Part shown: piece by piece, positions 13,715 to 28,399 of the stretch
How positions within the stretch are numbered: the first letter of the stretch is position 1
Layout: each line of letters opens with the position of its first letter
Assembly (NCBI GenBank): GCA_013396635.1
Contig: WBMW01003175.1
Location: 582 to 64,581 of the forward strand
Direction of reading: 5' to 3'
From: Penelope pileata
Lineage: Eukaryota; Chordata; Aves; Galliformes; Cracidae
DNA: 64,000 nucleotides
Position numbers and translations under genes: made by a program
Notes under the pieces: generated by a model
Databases searched by the model: none
What the model saw: the letters and a program-made list of their open reading frames with translations, nothing else
Told to the model about the DNA's origin: nothing

Positions 13715-14105
13715 GCTGGAATACTGTGTTCAGTTGGAGAAGGGTCAGGGGAGAACCACAAATATCTCAGGAATGATTAGAGTAGTTGAAAACATGCCTT
13801 ATTGTGGAAAAACTCCTGGAGTGCAATCTGTTTAGTGTTAGCAAGGAATGACTTGCTTAGTGCCTAAGAAGCATGATGCCACAAAGAACAGAAATCTGGT
13901 AAGATTGGTAAATCTGGTAAGTTCTCCAGCTGTAGCAGGCAGGTACAGCAAAGGGAGATCTAAATCTAATGCCTGAAGTTCAGTTAGACTGGAAATAAGG
14001 TGTATTTATTTATTTATTTATTTACTTTAGTTAAAGAATATTTGAGAACAGGTAGAACTGCCAAATATTTTTTAGGTGCAGTAAGTTGCTTTTACTCTTT
14101 GGGAA
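13715..14105 (+). mobile_element. Ancient CR1 LINE remnant
   Basis: This is a highly diverged plus-strand CR1. Recognisable landmarks in order are GAATACTGTGTTCAGTTGGA, AACATGCCTTATTGTGGAAA, a TTTAGTGTTAGCAAGGAATG stretch and GACTGGAAATAAGGTGTA, all in the order of old CR1 3' regions. A (TTTA)n tract at about 14007-14024 interrupts it. The 3' end is indistinct. Confidence 0.65.
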
Positions 14106-14577
14106 GTGACCGTTGCTATCCCAATCTTTCAGTTTTACAACTTCAGTAAGGGTGAGTCTCTTTTCCAACGTAGTTCCCCCAAATTGGAATTACCTTAGAT
14201 CTGTTTTTTTCTTTTCTTCAAAGCAGTGCTGAAACCTATTCCTTATACTTCACAGATGCATACGTAGTTTGCATTTAATTGAAGGCTATAGAGGTTCTGC
14301 TTTTAAAAAGAGCACCATCGCTTTTTCTTCTTCTTCTCCAGCAATGCATTTTAAATATCAGCAGACACCTTCTGCCTATTTTCATTGTATGATCTGGTGG
14401 CCTATACTGGAGACATTCTGCTTCTGTTATCACTCATCTTTGGCAAGAGAGAAAGAGTGAATGTTAAACCATATAGCAGCGTAAGCTGTGGCGATAGGAC
14501 TGAAGCCATAGGAGTTTTTGCTGCTCTGCATTACCACAATGACCTGCTTTGTTCTTTGGAAAACCTACTTTTGTCTT

Positions 14578-14597
14578 AAAAAAAAAAAAAAAAAAAG
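14578..14597. repeat. Poly-A tract (20 A)
   Basis: This is an isolated homopolymer of 20 A. The upstream sequence is not a recognisable retrocopy. Confidence 0.9.
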
Positions 14598-15634
14598 CTA
14601 TAAAGATGGATTCCAGAATGTTTAGGCAAAAGTTCTACAGAGGGTAGAGGGTAGGTAATCGGCAATCTGTGCTGCTATGTAGGAGAAGGAATGTTTAGGA
14701 GAGAAGAAAATGCCAGTGCCAACACTATTTGCTTGTGAGGATTTAATCTCCTTTCTGGTCCTCAAGCAGGACCTTAGCTATGTGATATTTAAGAAAACAA
14801 AAAACATCTACCATAGATTCAAATTGTCATGAATAATTGATTAATAATAATCCAATTCTCAAGATTAAATACCTAAAATATGCCCATGTTTTACAGATGG
14901 AAAGGTCATTGCTATCCATCATTTCCTAGCTTCAATTGCCTCTTTCTCCCTCCATGAAGCAGCCTCCTGATAAGAGTGGTTCTTCAGGGAAAGAGATGCT
15001 TCATTCAACTCTGTGGGGATTAAACAATTTTGCATGTTCTTGTGCTCACTTTATTTAGTACATTCTTCCTTTTTATTTTATTGAAATTTAAAACTAGATT
15101 TTTAAAATATTTTTGTTTTATACATTTTATGTTGGCATTTTTAATTTACAAAGCTATTTATTTAATTATAATGCCTGGAGATTCCCTTTTACTACTGGCT
15201 AAGTGGGTGATTTCCATAGGTTAAATTATGCAAGCTTGCGTTTGGGACTGTTCTTGCAAATAAGAAGATAATTTGTTGTTAGAACTGTTCTTTCTGCATG
15301 ATAACCATCCAAAGTACCTTTTCTTGGATAATTCATAGAGCACAGTCACCTTATAGTTACTGTGATTTCAGATGACTGTGTTCATTCTGTCTAAAAAATA
15401 GTGCCAGTTCTTGAGGTAACTTAAATGGTTCTTTTCAAAGTTAGAAAATATGACACGTACAGACTTCTTTCGTTGTAACTGAGTATGTGAGTATAGAAAT
15501 TGTATAGAATAGATTAATAGAAATTATTCAAAATATCTTGCTGAGTCTGAAGAGTGTATTCTTTTACTTCAAGAATTGATTTCATAATGTTCCCTATATA
15601 CCCAGGTATTCGCTCCACCTGGTAGTGAAAAAGA

Positions 15635-15644
15635 GGGGGGGGGG
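15635..15644. repeat. G10 homopolymer
   Basis: Ten consecutive G lie in AT-rich intron. It is noted as an unusual composition spot and a likely sequencing-error site. Confidence 0.9.
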
Positions 15645-16273
15645 TACGAATGAACAGAACTTTAATCAATTCAGTACTTAAACACTGAAATACAAGAATC
15701 CGATATTTGATATTCTTCTTTAAAAAAGGCAAGTCTTTGAGAAATCTGGCTTGTAGCAGTAATGGCAGTGTGAAGCACCTCCCTATGAACTCCTCTCCCA
15801 GAGTGATTTTCTAATCCTTTCTCAGACAACTCTCCCACGTCACTTCTGTTTCTCCCCGACGTGGCAGATCCCTTACTACTTCTGTTCCAAAATTGCTCAA
15901 AAAAATATTCTCACACTTACAGATTATCCTGATGATTTTTTTTTCAACTTCTTCCCAACCTATTCTAAGATGGTAAACAATGCATAATTTTTTGAAAAAA
16001 TTCTTTAAAAATAAGTAAATAAAATGCTATGCATCAACTAGTGCCTCTAGCACACCCAGAAGGTGCAATGTGGTTAGTGAAATATGACTTTGATTATATA
16101 AACTGAAATAAAGCTACCTAGTAAGTCATACAGCATATTTGTACTACTCATGCAAGTCAAGATAAAGCATCTTATGAAAGTGCTTGGGAAAATTGCACTC
16201 TTTAACAAAGCATTGGAATTTAGTCCATTTGGACGCAGGCTGTTGTGTTTTGCAGCAAAGAATAGTCTGGATT

Positions 16274-17074
16274 GATGGGCAGAAGGCAATTGTATAAGCT
16301 TCAACAAGACCAGGTGCTGGATCCTGCGCTTTGGTCACAACAACCCCGCGCAGTGTGACAGACTTGGGGCGGAGTAGCTGGAAAGCTGCGTACTGGAAAA
16401 AGACCTGGGGTATTAGTCAAGGGCTGGCTGAACGTGAGCCAGCAGTGTGCTCAGGTGGCTACATAGGCCAATGACATCCTGTTTTGTATTAGAAATAGTG
16501 CAGTCAGCAGGACCAGGGAGGTGACTGTGCCTCTGTACTTAGCTCTGGTAAGGCTGCACCTTGAGTACTGTGTTCAGTTTTGGGTCCCCCTCTACAAGAA
16601 AGACATTGAGGCCTTGGAGCATGTCCAAGGAAGGGCGACGAAGCTGGTGAGGGGTCTGGAACACAAGTGAGCAGCTGAGGGGAACTGAGACTGTTTATTC
16701 TGGAAAAGAGGAGGCTCAGGGGAGACCTTACTGCACTCTACAACTACCTGAAAGGAGGTTGTAGTGAGGTGGGGGTCTGCCTCTTCTCCCAGGTAACCAG
16801 CTATCGGACACAATGTAGTGGCCTTCAGTTGCGCCAGGGGAGGTTCAGGCTGTATATTAGGAAAAATTTCTTTGCCGAGAGAGTGGTCAGGCACTGGAAC
16901 AGCCTGCCAAGGGAGGTGATGGAGTCACCGTCCCTGGAGGCTTTCAAGAAAAGGATAGATGTGGCACTGAGGGACATGCTTTAGTGGGCATGGTAGTGAG
17001 GGGTTGATGGTTAGACTAGATGACCTTAGAGGTCTTTTCCAACCTTAATGATTTTATGATTCTATAATTCTAAG
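16274..17074 (+). mobile_element. CR1 LINE 3' region, about 800 bp
   Basis: This is a 5'-truncated CR1 in plus orientation, from ORF2 to the 3' end (TTTTATGATTCTATAATTCT). The last part of ORF2 is open (16769-16984) and shows R-Q-G-R-F-R-L-Y-I-R-K-N-F-F, V-R-H-W-N-S-L-P-R-E-V and the terminal F-K-K-R-I-D-V-A-L-R. Earlier parts contain frameshifts and an internal stop, so it is dead. It is the largest CR1 copy in the window apart from the composite at 44080. Confidence 0.93.
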
Positions 17075-20000
17075 AGTAAGGATTAGTGCTCTTGCAGTAG
17101 GCTGAGAAATATAAAAAAGAAGTCCTAAGTAACTGCTATCAGGATACCAGTTATTTTCAGCAGTTTGTAGATAGTTCACACACATGCTCACTACCGTTCC
17201 CCTGAGATACGATGATTATGCTGAGGTTGTTAAGATTTCCCTCTCACGTTTTGAATGTATAATGATGATGTCTTCTTCCCGATCTCTACCTCGAAGATTT
17301 CTGCAGAAGTCTTTTCTTGCAGAAGGTGTATCCACCTTCTTGCCATTTTGAATTCCACTAGAAATTTCTGGGATGACATGACTCAACTGAGAAGGTTTTG
17401 CATCCAGGAAATTTCACACCTCCCTGTTACACAACCACAGCATTTTCATTTAATTTTCATTTAATACTATTCTGGGCAGAAATACATATTCACTGACAGC
17501 TGTATCCTCACAATTACAGTCTTCATAAGACTGGGTCTTCAGTCATTTCTTCATGACCTGAGTGTCACTGATGCAGTGTTAGTAAGATGCAGAAGTTTTC
17601 CGTGTAGGCTCTGCCCTTTGACTCTAGGTTGAATGGCTTGAAACTGTGCAGTTAATGATGGACTGTAACAGGTGTTTGCAAGGAATTTGTACACTCTGTG
17701 GTGACTCCACATGGAGAAATAAAATGTTTGCTTTTGTCGATCCATTTATAGAATAGTTGTTAAACTTCAGTGGGAACTTTAAACTGCACCAGATGACCAT
17801 GAGATAGATGCAGGTATTCTGCATATCACTGGTAGCCAGAATTACCTGGAGCCTTTCATTTTCTGTTTTAGCTTACTTCTGACTCTCAGAACATCATCTG
17901 AATATATGGTCTGAGGCTGGACAGGTTTTGATGGCAATAATCATCAGCGCCAGACAAAGGTGAAATTCTTTAAGTAATGTAAAGATTACTGTGCTTGCTG
18001 TGTTTGAGCCCGAAGTAAATTTTATCTTCATTTCAGAAAATTTTCATTTGTTATATTAGTACTGTCTCAGAATCAGTCTGCTGTTATGCTTAGGTGGAAA
18101 AGAATACTTAATCTTTTCCTGATTAGTTCCTCATATAGGGAAAAAGCGTAATATATTTGTAGTGGTTCCTTAAAGAGCAAAAATAATAAAACTCTGAGTG
18201 GGTTGTGCATGAAATGTTATACTACAAAACCAATGAGTCAGTGTGGTTTCAGTCTGCTATTTTCAGTAATAACGGTATTCAGTTAGCCAGTTTTAGCAAA
18301 AGAAACATCAAATTACAAAGTGCATGAAAGTATCGTCCTACAAGTTGTACTTTTAGGAACCTGTTTTCTTGCAAAAATGTCTTGAACACAAACCATGGCA
18401 AAACATCTTTTTTTTTTTTAATGTTTTATTTTTCTTAGCATGTGTGAATCACTTGGAGCAATTCTATACGACTGAAAGGTAGCACTGCATGTTGTGTGTA
18501 TATCAAAATTATGAAATTAATTCTTCAGAATTTAGAGAGCCAAACTGGTTTCTAATCTTTTGAATGCTGTATTTACTGATATAAAAGGAAAAGATGAATA
18601 GGGGCTTACGGTCACATCAGAAGGCTTAGCTAAGTAATTATGGTTAAATATTTTTCTTCTTTAAATAGCTATCCGAAGGAAAGTAAGGTCTGAATACTAC
18701 TTACTTATTCTGCGTTCTGGTAATATCTACAGTACAAAAGTACCCACAAATACCCTTTCCTTGAAAGTATTTTTTGTAAAGGACAAGAAAAAACAGGGGC
18801 CTATGGCCTACTTGGGTGCTGTTGTGGTGCTTTTCTGTTTTCCCTTTTATAAAAAAGTATATAATCATGACCCAGACCCAAAGGATCCTTTTGAAAAACA
18901 TTCAAATGTCAAACAGCTGTGGTCACTCAGGCTATTTCTAATATTGGTTTTGTTAACTCATTATACTGGTGAGGTATGCTTCCAGAAATATTGAGACTTG
19001 ATTTGAGGAAATGATGAAATATTTGCCACCTGAGCCTTAACTGTTCTTAAATGAGCTGTAGTGTTCTGGCATTTAGGAAATATAGTTTTGTATGGAGGCT
19101 TCTCATGAAATTTGTGACCATGAGGTACAAACTAACAGCATTCTAGAAGCATTCTAACACAAGAGTTTTCAAATGCCAAGTTCTGTATTGGGGCTCATGA
19201 AAATAAGAGACAAATTTTACTTCAAAGCTTGCCTCCCTCAAATTCTGTGGAGAATCTTGATTATCGTGTTTGTACCTTAATCTAAAGCTATAAATATTAT
19301 GACTCTTGCTTAGAGAAAATTGTAAGATTTAGTGATGTTAATCTTAATTACAGCAGAATTTCAAGTAAGAAACTTTCTTGATGCAGAAGTTCAAGTTTAA
19401 GTGAGTTTTATTGATTTATGGCTCAGACTTACGGTTGTATAATGTTTGCATAAAATGTTATGAAGTTTGCCTTTGAGACAAGTCAAGTAGAGCAAACTCT
19501 TAGGCAAACATATAAAATATGTGTCCTGTGAGTCAGATTTGACCTTCAGGGCAGGTTTTTGTCCCAGGGAGACAGTACATGCCATTTGCCCATTTCTTGG
19601 CAGAGCAGGAGTAAGCCTGCCTTCATGTCTGGGTAGCTACAAAATACATCTTTCTTTGCAAATGAAACCTCTAAGAAGGCACGTACCTTTTCCCATCTCT
19701 CCTCTTTATTAGGAGAGATGCATATTTTAAAAGAAAATTCACATTTTAACAGAAAAGCAGTGAAATTTATAATGGCTAAAACTGGCCATGAGAGCTGTGT
19801 TAAACTGGAGAACACCTTTTAGATCTTCTGTATAGATTAGTAAATAATATTCATTTTCCCTGAACTTCAAAGTCTAGGAGAATGTTAACTTTTGATAAGA
19901 AAATTTGGGATCATTGTGGCTGAAAAGGTTAGTCTGAGTGATTGAATAGAGTTTTTCACAGAGATTATATACAAAAATATAGTTGGATGGTAAGGCAGGG

Positions 20001-21350
20001 TGCAGAGCTAAGTTTGGATAATGCACACATAGTTTTCATATATGTAATTTTATTAAATTATACCAGTTCACTTAACAATTTAGTATTTCTTAACTATTCA
20101 CTTTGTAACTATGAACTTATAAATACACATACTTCCCTACGTAAATATAAATTAATTTTAGTGTATTCTGACTTTTTAGTGATAATAGTTATGATTGTAT
20201 TTGTAGTGTAAAATCAGTATTGAGAAATATTTTTATACACAAATAGACCTTTCAGTGGAACTATATACTAATCACTCTACAAAGTGTCTTGTAGTGTACC
20301 TTTGTATATCTAAAGCAGTCATAAAAATTTTCCCCTTATTTCATAACTGTCTTCATCACAGCTATTCTGTAAACTGTTTGTGTAGTGTCAAGGCTTGGAA
20401 ACTTGAATCCAGTGTGAGTTTTATGTTTATAAGAAATTAGACAGTGTTTAACTTTAAAAAGTTGTGGAGGGGAAAAAGCAACACACAAGGAGAAATTTTA
20501 AAGGAGAAATTTTATTAGCGGTTTCCTATTCTGTTCTCTGCTCCTGTTCCTTTCCTTTGTTATTTCATCTACTTCTCTGTCCACTTGATTTTCTAATTCC
20601 CATGTGTAGGGTATTCTAATTCCCATATTCCTTCTGCCTAAGGAATCTTTTCCGTATAATTTAATTGATAAACTCAATTTTTATTTTAAATACATTCTAG
20701 TTTGTTTTGACCGTTTGTGTATCACAAGGCATCTGTTCCTATGGTTTTGTGACAAAAGCAACCTAATGGGGAGACCTCGTTTGCTGTGCTTTGCTCACTT
20801 GTTGAGCAACAGCAAAGAACCTGGCAAAAATTTTCTATTCATGGCTGCATCCACACTGGGGATTCTGCTGAGATAGCTGGAATAGGGCAAGAACTTTAGC
20901 CCACATTATCAATATTTTGTCAGATATTTGTGGAACAGGTCCTTATAGAAAAGGAGCGATGGCTTGTTTGCTTAGCCCTTGCACAGGCAAGGATCCACTT
21001 TGCTCTCAAAACATAGTTAAAAATCTACTTTACAGAGGCGATAAAGAAATGGCAATTGAAGGTTTTAATTATAAAAACCTTTCCTTTAGAAATTATGGTG
21101 ATTTTGGAAGAAAGTAAAGGATATGGATTCTTGACATGGTAGAAAGAGATGTGTTGGCTATCATTGTGGAGTCAGAATTGGAGGAACATTGAAGGTTTGT
21201 TCTCATTCTTAATAAACTGTCCTCAGTGCCCTCTTTTTCATGTTAATTTTATAAATTAGAAAGAGAAAGAAAAGGATGAGCCACTCCTGTTTCAGTTACT
21301 ATCTCCAGAGCATTTTTCTCTTTTCTGTTGGCATTATTTTCTCTAGATCT

Positions 21351-21372
21351 CCCCCCCCCCCCTTTTTTTTTT
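21351..21372. repeat. C12-T10 homopolymer pair
   Basis: Twelve C followed by ten T form a pure pyrimidine tract on the plus strand. Its length in the assembly may be unreliable. Confidence 0.9.
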
Positions 21373-22570
21373 AATTTTAAACAATCCTTTTTCACATTTC
21401 CTCACTTCTTTCTCTACTATAGTAACACAACTGTAAGCAATGACAGGAGAGTTATGTTTAGAGGGTGGCTGGAAAACTGTAAAGTGCTTCAGTATAAAGC
21501 CCTGTTCACTTCAACTAGGTGTGTTAACATTGACTTTTAAACTACTTATGAAGTAGCCACGAACCATCTTACTAGAATCATTGGTTTCATTACTGGAGAG
21601 TGAACAGTAAATTAAAATTATGAAAAGGTATGGTGGATGCAGGAAAAAGAGTAGCTGTTAAATATAATAACACACTATGAAAATTTCAGTTTCTAGAGTT
21701 ACGGTATTACGTGAGATTTAAATTTTCATAAAACAAAAAAGTCAAATTGGTCTTAGTCTTTGTAGTTTCTGACAAAATCTGGAAGTTAAAGACTCAAAAT
21801 TGAGAATGCCAGTAGAAAAGACATATTTAAAGATAAAATGATTGATAGTTCTTGCATAATTTGGGTTGGCAGTACTGCACTGGAAATAAACCAGGAATTT
21901 TGTCTAAATTAGCAGAACACTAATTAAGTATAAGGTGGCAGGGAGGTGTTCTTCTTGTATGTTGCTAATCCCAGCAGCCTAAGAAAACAATATGGCACAG
22001 TAAAATAAAACCGATTATGCTGAAGGAACAATAAAGAAAAGGATGCTGGAATTAATTCCTAGTGTCGGGATATGGCAGCAGTGCAAATAAAATGGCAGAT
22101 GGCATGAAACTTTAGTAGAGTGGATAAGGATGTGTCAGAAACACTGTAGTTGTGTCCTTTTGGCAGTTGTTTGTATGGTTTCCTAAGAGCTTTTCTGCGT
22201 GGGGCCAAGAAATCATGCAAGAAGGGAGGCTGAGATATTCCCTCTGTGCAAAACAGCTGCCAGCACAAAGGGACGGAGGCAGCAGTTTGGCTCGCTGATC
22301 GTCAGCCTTCTTGAGCTGCTGATGCTGCTGATGGCATGAATGCCTTTGTGGGGCTGAAGGTTTTATAAACAGCAAAGGAAGGCTGTTTGCATGGGATGTA
22401 GTTGCAGTCTTTGCTGTGAGAGGAGGGTTGCTGCTGGACTTTTGATCCTTCTGGGTGAGAGAGGGTTCCTGCTTCACCTGTGACTTGTTAAAGCTCTTGA
22501 ATTGTGAAAGGACAAAAAAACCCCACAACTGTAATTTGTAAAAGTGCTGTTTCGTTATTATGAAATCCTT

Positions 22571-22668
22571 CTAGTGGGAGGTGTCCTTGCCCATGGCAGG
22601 GAGGTTGGAACAAGATGATCTCTAAGGTCCCTTCCAACCTGAACCATTGTATGATTTTATGATTCTAC
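22571..22668 (+). mobile_element. CR1 LINE 3' tail
   Basis: This is a 98-bp plus-strand CR1 end: GTGTCCTTGCCCATGGCAGG, then GGTCCCTTCCAACCTGAACC, then the terminal TATGATTTTATGATTCTA repeats. It is heavily 5'-truncated. Confidence 0.93.
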
Positions 22669-24327
22669 TTAGATGCAAAACCTTATAACCAAGAGTTTTT
22701 AAATGTAAAAGTGGATATTTTTCAGTACAATGAGTAAAGCTGAAATAACACAGATTTTACTCCTCTACCTGCATTTCATTTAATAAAGTAATCGTGATCA
22801 GTGTACAAATGGATTTTCTTTTTCCCCCAAATAAAAAGAAATATGTCTTCTAAATAAGAGACAAAGCAAAAGGTTTGTGGAAAGAGATCCTGATTCAAAG
22901 CATGGGGCCTCATCCAAACTTAAATGCTATATGAGTATTTCTAAACAATAGGTGAACTAAATAAAGTTTTATAAGTTGAAAGAAGTATTTTTAATATTTT
23001 CAGTAGAGAATGAAAATGATTCCACATGTATGCTGAAAGCTTTTGAACATGTTGAAATAAGAAAAGTCCCTTTCTGTATGTTAGAGATAAAACCCAGTAT
23101 TCTGCTGCTATTCAATCAATTTTGTAGTATAAGGACTTGCAAGTGCTACTGGCCTCTACTATATTGAGATGGTTTGAGCATAATAATTTCATAGAGATAT
23201 ATATCTTGCTTCATGAACAGAGAGGAGAATCAGAATTTTAGTTCAGTTCTGGGGTGAAAGAAAAAAAGTTGTATAGGTTGTTTCATCCCATTAAGACAAT
23301 TTACTTTTATTCCCTCATACGATCTGGTACTTTCTGCTTTTCATTAATGTGATTGTTTCTCTGAATTTTTGTGCTCGTGACTGTTGGTTGCTGATGTGAT
23401 ACTATATTTTTCTAGTGGTGCAGATTTGCAACTGTTTGTCTTATGTATCAGATTTTTCTTGTGAATTGTTTGAGCAGCTTATGCTTTCCTTCCTTTCAGG
23501 AAACTATAATTTTTACAGGAAGTTCGGTCTTCACCAGGCACGGTCAGCAATCTGACATTTGCACTTCTGTAACAGCTGTGTGCATGAGCAGCAGGCAAAA
23601 ACAGATACTGTGCAGATACACGTTCCTTCTCTTTCTCTTTTCATTTGGTTTTTTTTCAGGTTTGGGAGTTGGATGGATACCTGATGCACTCTGCTGTTTC
23701 CCCTTCTTTTTTCTCGCACTGACAGCCACTCTATTAATCAGCCACTCTGTAGTAAAGACGAACTAGGTATTGTAGAGGAGCTCACATCCAATCCTTGCTT
23801 TCTGACACAGAATTTCCATTTTCCATCATTCACCTATTGCTGAATGTGGCTGATTTCTGACCGAGGCTCCTGGAGCCTGTCTGGCCTTGAGCAGTGGGGG
23901 AACTGTTGCTTCAAGTCTAGACCGCTCTGCAAGTATGATGTACTTATCTACATTTAATTTAATTGCTTATCAACAAAAGGTTTATCATTCTTTCCTTACC
24001 TGTAAGATATGTGGCAAATGCTTTATTTCTAGAGGATTTCACTTGCATTTTTTTCTTCTTTCCTTTTCCGCCCTCACAAAGCAAAGTGGCTCAGCTCACT
24101 GTGTATTTTTCCCTTTTCTATCTCCTTCCCCTCCAGTGCTGTCTTCTTCTGGGTGGTTGGTGTCTGCTCCCTTTTCTTTTGATATTTTTGCCCTACTGTT
24201 GGCATAATAATGTAAAATCCCAAGTTAATGTCTATTCCTTTTGGCTACTGCCCATTTGCTTCTCCTGCTCCACTTTCCTTGCAGCTGTGCTTTCTGTCTT
24301 TCTTCCCTCGGTTTTCTGGTACTCGAC

Positions 24328-24353
24328 AGCTGATGCTAAATCTAGCATCAGCT
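24328..24353. repeat. Short perfect hairpin (11-bp stem, 4-nt loop)
   Basis: AGCTGATGCTA and its exact reverse complement are separated by AATC. Stems of this size occur by chance in 64 kb, so no function is claimed. Confidence 0.8.
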
Positions 24354-27300
24354 CTAGATTGCTAGAAATAATAGTAGAGAGCAAATGAGTGCAGCAGAGG
24401 TCAGAAACTCAGATATCAATTTACATATTACTATTTTGTTCCGATCTTCTGTTTTTTTCCCCCCACTATCTTTTTACATTTTCCATTCTTTCTTATTGTC
24501 CTGTTTTTACTCCTATTTATTTCTTTCTACATCTCGTTAATTTCGTTGATCGCAGTATTGTGTAGTATTTAGAATTATAGAGATGATGCAAGATAAAGCA
24601 GTAAGAGCAAGGGGCAGACTGATATCTGAGCTGGAACACTTTTTGGAGTCCTCAGAAATTCTGTCACGTGAGTGGAGGACTAGAAATTGAGGAAGCAGTG
24701 AATGTTACAGGAATTGATCATTCAAAGCATTTGCCTTTATGTCTTTTGAAAAAATCTGATTCTGAAAACCCAGCATATAGGATCCATGGTGAATAAACCT
24801 GTCCTTTAGGTGTTTTCTTGCTCAAAGATGAATAGTGAAAGGGCTTGGCTGAGAAGCCAGAGCTGTTTTTTTCCTTTCTGCGTCTTCTTTCCTGCAGTGT
24901 AATGGTGACTAGTTTGTCTGTGGTTGCTGGCCTTTGGAGGAAGGCAGTAGAAGATGCTGGAGCCAAGAGGACCTGTTTGTGTGCTTGCGCAGCTTATGGC
25001 TGTTAATGACATTGAGGTTATCTCTCCTGTCTGGTACATCCTGTTGTGCTGCTTATGAGGCACTACCCAGCAAGAGATATCCTGTTGTTTGTAGCTTCTC
25101 TTTGAAGTTTATTTGATTTGGGAACAAGTAACACAATGGTGAGAGGCATCAAAACTCTTCCAAATATTTGACTTAATGTATTAGTTTCATGGGACTCCAG
25201 TGTGTCTTTATGCAGTAGTATAACCATATGTTGGAATATGTACTAATTGCATAAGTGCTGTAATTTTCATGCCAACAGCTTGGATTACTTTTTTGCATCT
25301 GGTGGTTAATTAACCTTCCTTTCAAAATTAGAGATCCAGAAGCAAACCATGCTGTTCCTCAGTGAGATGGAATTGTGTTGGTTTTGCACCCCTTTGTATC
25401 CTTTATAGCTTTGGGAACTGTCTTCACATTTATTAAATTACCAATTATTTATGGCCAAGGAATAGATCACATTCGACATCTTAGAAATTAAAAAAAAGCC
25501 TAATTCTCTGATTCTTAATTTGCGTATTGTTTTGTTTTCATATCCAATTTCTACAAGTCACTGTGAATTATAAAGTAAAATTTAGCAACAAGAACAACAA
25601 AAAAAATCAAGTAGATCATTATGCCTCTTAATAAGTAAGCTATGTGGAAAGCATAGGAAGAAATAACAGCATTTTACCTAAATACAAAAAAAAAAACACC
25701 TTCAGAAGTCATCAATTAATATTTAAACCACCATCAGTATGCACAAAGAATGCTGGAATGATGACCATAAATTAATGGTGACAGACATGTGGCATTGCAC
25801 ACGTCTGTGCCATGGCTACCACTGCTGTAAGCAGTTGTAATGCTGTGAAACATAAGAGCAAATACACTGCAGGTCTTTTCCAGTTCTCTAGCAGAATGTA
25901 TGAGGTAAAAAATGGGTAGATAATTGTTGTAAGGGAAAAGCTTGGGGTAGAATTTCCTACTTTTGAACACAGCTTTGTATAGAAAACTATTTCCCAGAAG
26001 TCTGAGTGGTTGTTACCTACAATGGCCTGTTTTGTGTGTGGGCTCTTCTCTTGGATTTTTTATGACAAGCTACAGCTGTTTGTGAAAAACTGTATTTAGT
26101 CATAAGAACTATGTTCCACTTTATGTAGATGTGGCTTAACAATCACTGCATTATGTGAATCATTTTTATTTCCAACTAGATTGTGTTCTAGAAGGAATTT
26201 CCATATCATCTGCAAAGTTAATCACAGATGCCAATATTTTCAGTCTTACAAAAAACACTGCTAATGATGGCAAGATTTGTGTACAATAAAGAAGCAGAAT
26301 TTGCTGATAATCTAACGGTAATTAGAAGACAAAAGGATATTTTGGATTGTGAGATAACTATTAGAAGCCAGGTAATTAAAAGAAGTTAAGCCTTTACTCA
26401 ATCCACCAATGATTAAAAATTTGCTGTTGCTGTCATTAAAATCAGCAGGCATTTCTTCATTTCGAAAAAACACTTCAGGGAAGAGGATTTGTAAATACAG
26501 AAATTCACTCCACGTGTTCAGTTGCCTACCAACTTTTTAAACCTCTGGCTACCAGCCCTTTTCATGCTTCCCTGTGGTAACTGCTTCTTTTGGGGTATGT
26601 CAAAGACATCTTTAAACAATTTTTGCAACCCTTCAAACACTGTGCAAGGCCCTGCAGTGCTTCCAGAGGAAGGCACTGCAGGTGTCTTTGCACAGATTTA
26701 AGAGTACTTCTGGCACCTTCGTGTGCACTTGTGTAGCCTTCTCAACCCATAAACACACATGCATGCATGTGTTTGCCATTCTCGTCAGCCCCTTGCAGAT
26801 TGAGAGCTGACAGGATTAAATGTCTTTTCCCTTTGTCCCTTTCCAGCCCCATTTCTATTATACATGGTGCTCCCTCGATGTATTCTCAGACAGATTTTAA
26901 CAAAGTGTTCTCAGTGTGGGTCTTGTAAAACTCATACCAGCAATTTTACTGGAGTATTTTCATTACAAAAGGCATCCTGTTTCATAATAATATATTGTAT
27001 TCATTTTGAAGATGTCCTCGTGTCTTGCAAGAAGCAATTTTAAAAAGGTGGTTGATGCCGTTAGTTGGAACTTTGTTTTCCTTGTAAAGTCAGCATGGTA
27101 TAAAAAATTCAGTGTGAAAAATTGATTTTAAAAGATAGATTGCACCTTGATGGTACCTTGTTATTTAGTTAATGTATGCTTTCTGTGATATGGAAGCTGC
27201 AGTATATGCTATTTATGTCCTAGAAAATATTCAAAAATAATTGCTGACAAAAGCCACTTCACAGGTTGACTCAGAGGTATATCTTGTAATCTGAATGTTA

Positions 27301-28399
27301 ATATTCTGGATAGCTAGGCAGAGGAAACTATTGATGTAGTTTGAAGATCCACATGGAGACTAGTCGGGATTTCAGTTAAAACATGGGGAGGGAGGGAGAC
27401 ATATTAAAGTTCTCCCAGCTTCACTGAAATTTTATGCTTATTGAGCATATAAACGCATACAATTTGTAATATTTTTGAAAAGGTAAGATTTTTTGCTAGT
27501 CAGTTTGAAATGTTGCCTTTTATATTTCAGGAATTTATGTCTTTTCCAGAAGCAATGTGGAATTACCTTAATTTTACTCCAGAATGCAGGCAGCTCCTGG
27601 TTTCACTGTACAATCCATTACTATCTGTCATGTGCTTTATTTTTCCCCTCAAGCTTTGGTTGGTGTTATGAAGAAGTACTGATAAGAAACAGTGGCCTGA
27701 TTCTTACTTTCCTCACATGTGCTCTCTTCAGTGTGATCAATGCAGAGCAAGTAGAAGCAGCTACCACTGAGATCAAACAATTTCCCAAGCTCAAATTAGC
27801 ATGTAGATCTTGGCTTTCAGCATTAACAGACCAAAGCAGGACCTCTCTATTTCCTAAAAAGAGTTTATCTGCTTATTGTCACTGCAAGTTTTTTTGAGAA
27901 GCTGAGAAATGTAAAGGATATTCTGAACTGAAATCCTCTTTTGTATTTTCCCAATATTTGAAAATGCCAAAGGTTATATTTTTTTACACCCAGCAGCTGT
28001 ATATTTTTATTCCTCTGTAGTCCACCTGGAAAAATATTGCTTCTGTGGCCTGATCTGATGTCATGAACTGATTGTCATAAACTAAGAAAAACAGCGCTCT
28101 TACCTCTCTGGGTGTGTAGTCTGATGACCCAGCCTGTAACTGGAAAGTTCTTTTTTCCATTGGTGGCATTGGCCAGCCTATCAAACTCCATGGGTATCTG
28201 TATCAGCTGCCTTGGAAATGCTTTTGATGTGATTAGGCTACTAATTAGCTGTCTCAATTCTTCTCTCCCTCCTGATGCTTTCTTTTGATTCACTTTGACT
28301 CCGAGGAGCCTGTATTCTATGGATGTTTGTTTTTGTGTTTCATCTAAAATCCCTAATGATAGCTTAAACTATCCTCTTTTTGATGAGCATTTCGCTCTG

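Noticed and set aside
22112..22528. 138-codon minus-strand open frame with Gln/His repeats
   Set aside because: No conserved motif, and the Q/H content comes from CTG/ATG-rich sequence on the opposite strand. No gene evidence.
23443..24388. Overlapping Phe/Leu-rich open frames
   Set aside because: They come from T-rich sequence and several frames are open at once, which indicates composition rather than coding.
27493..27897. 134-codon open frame in the MDFIC intron
   Set aside because: No recognisable family and no ribosome or splice context. A frame of this length is not exceptional in 64 kb read in six frames.
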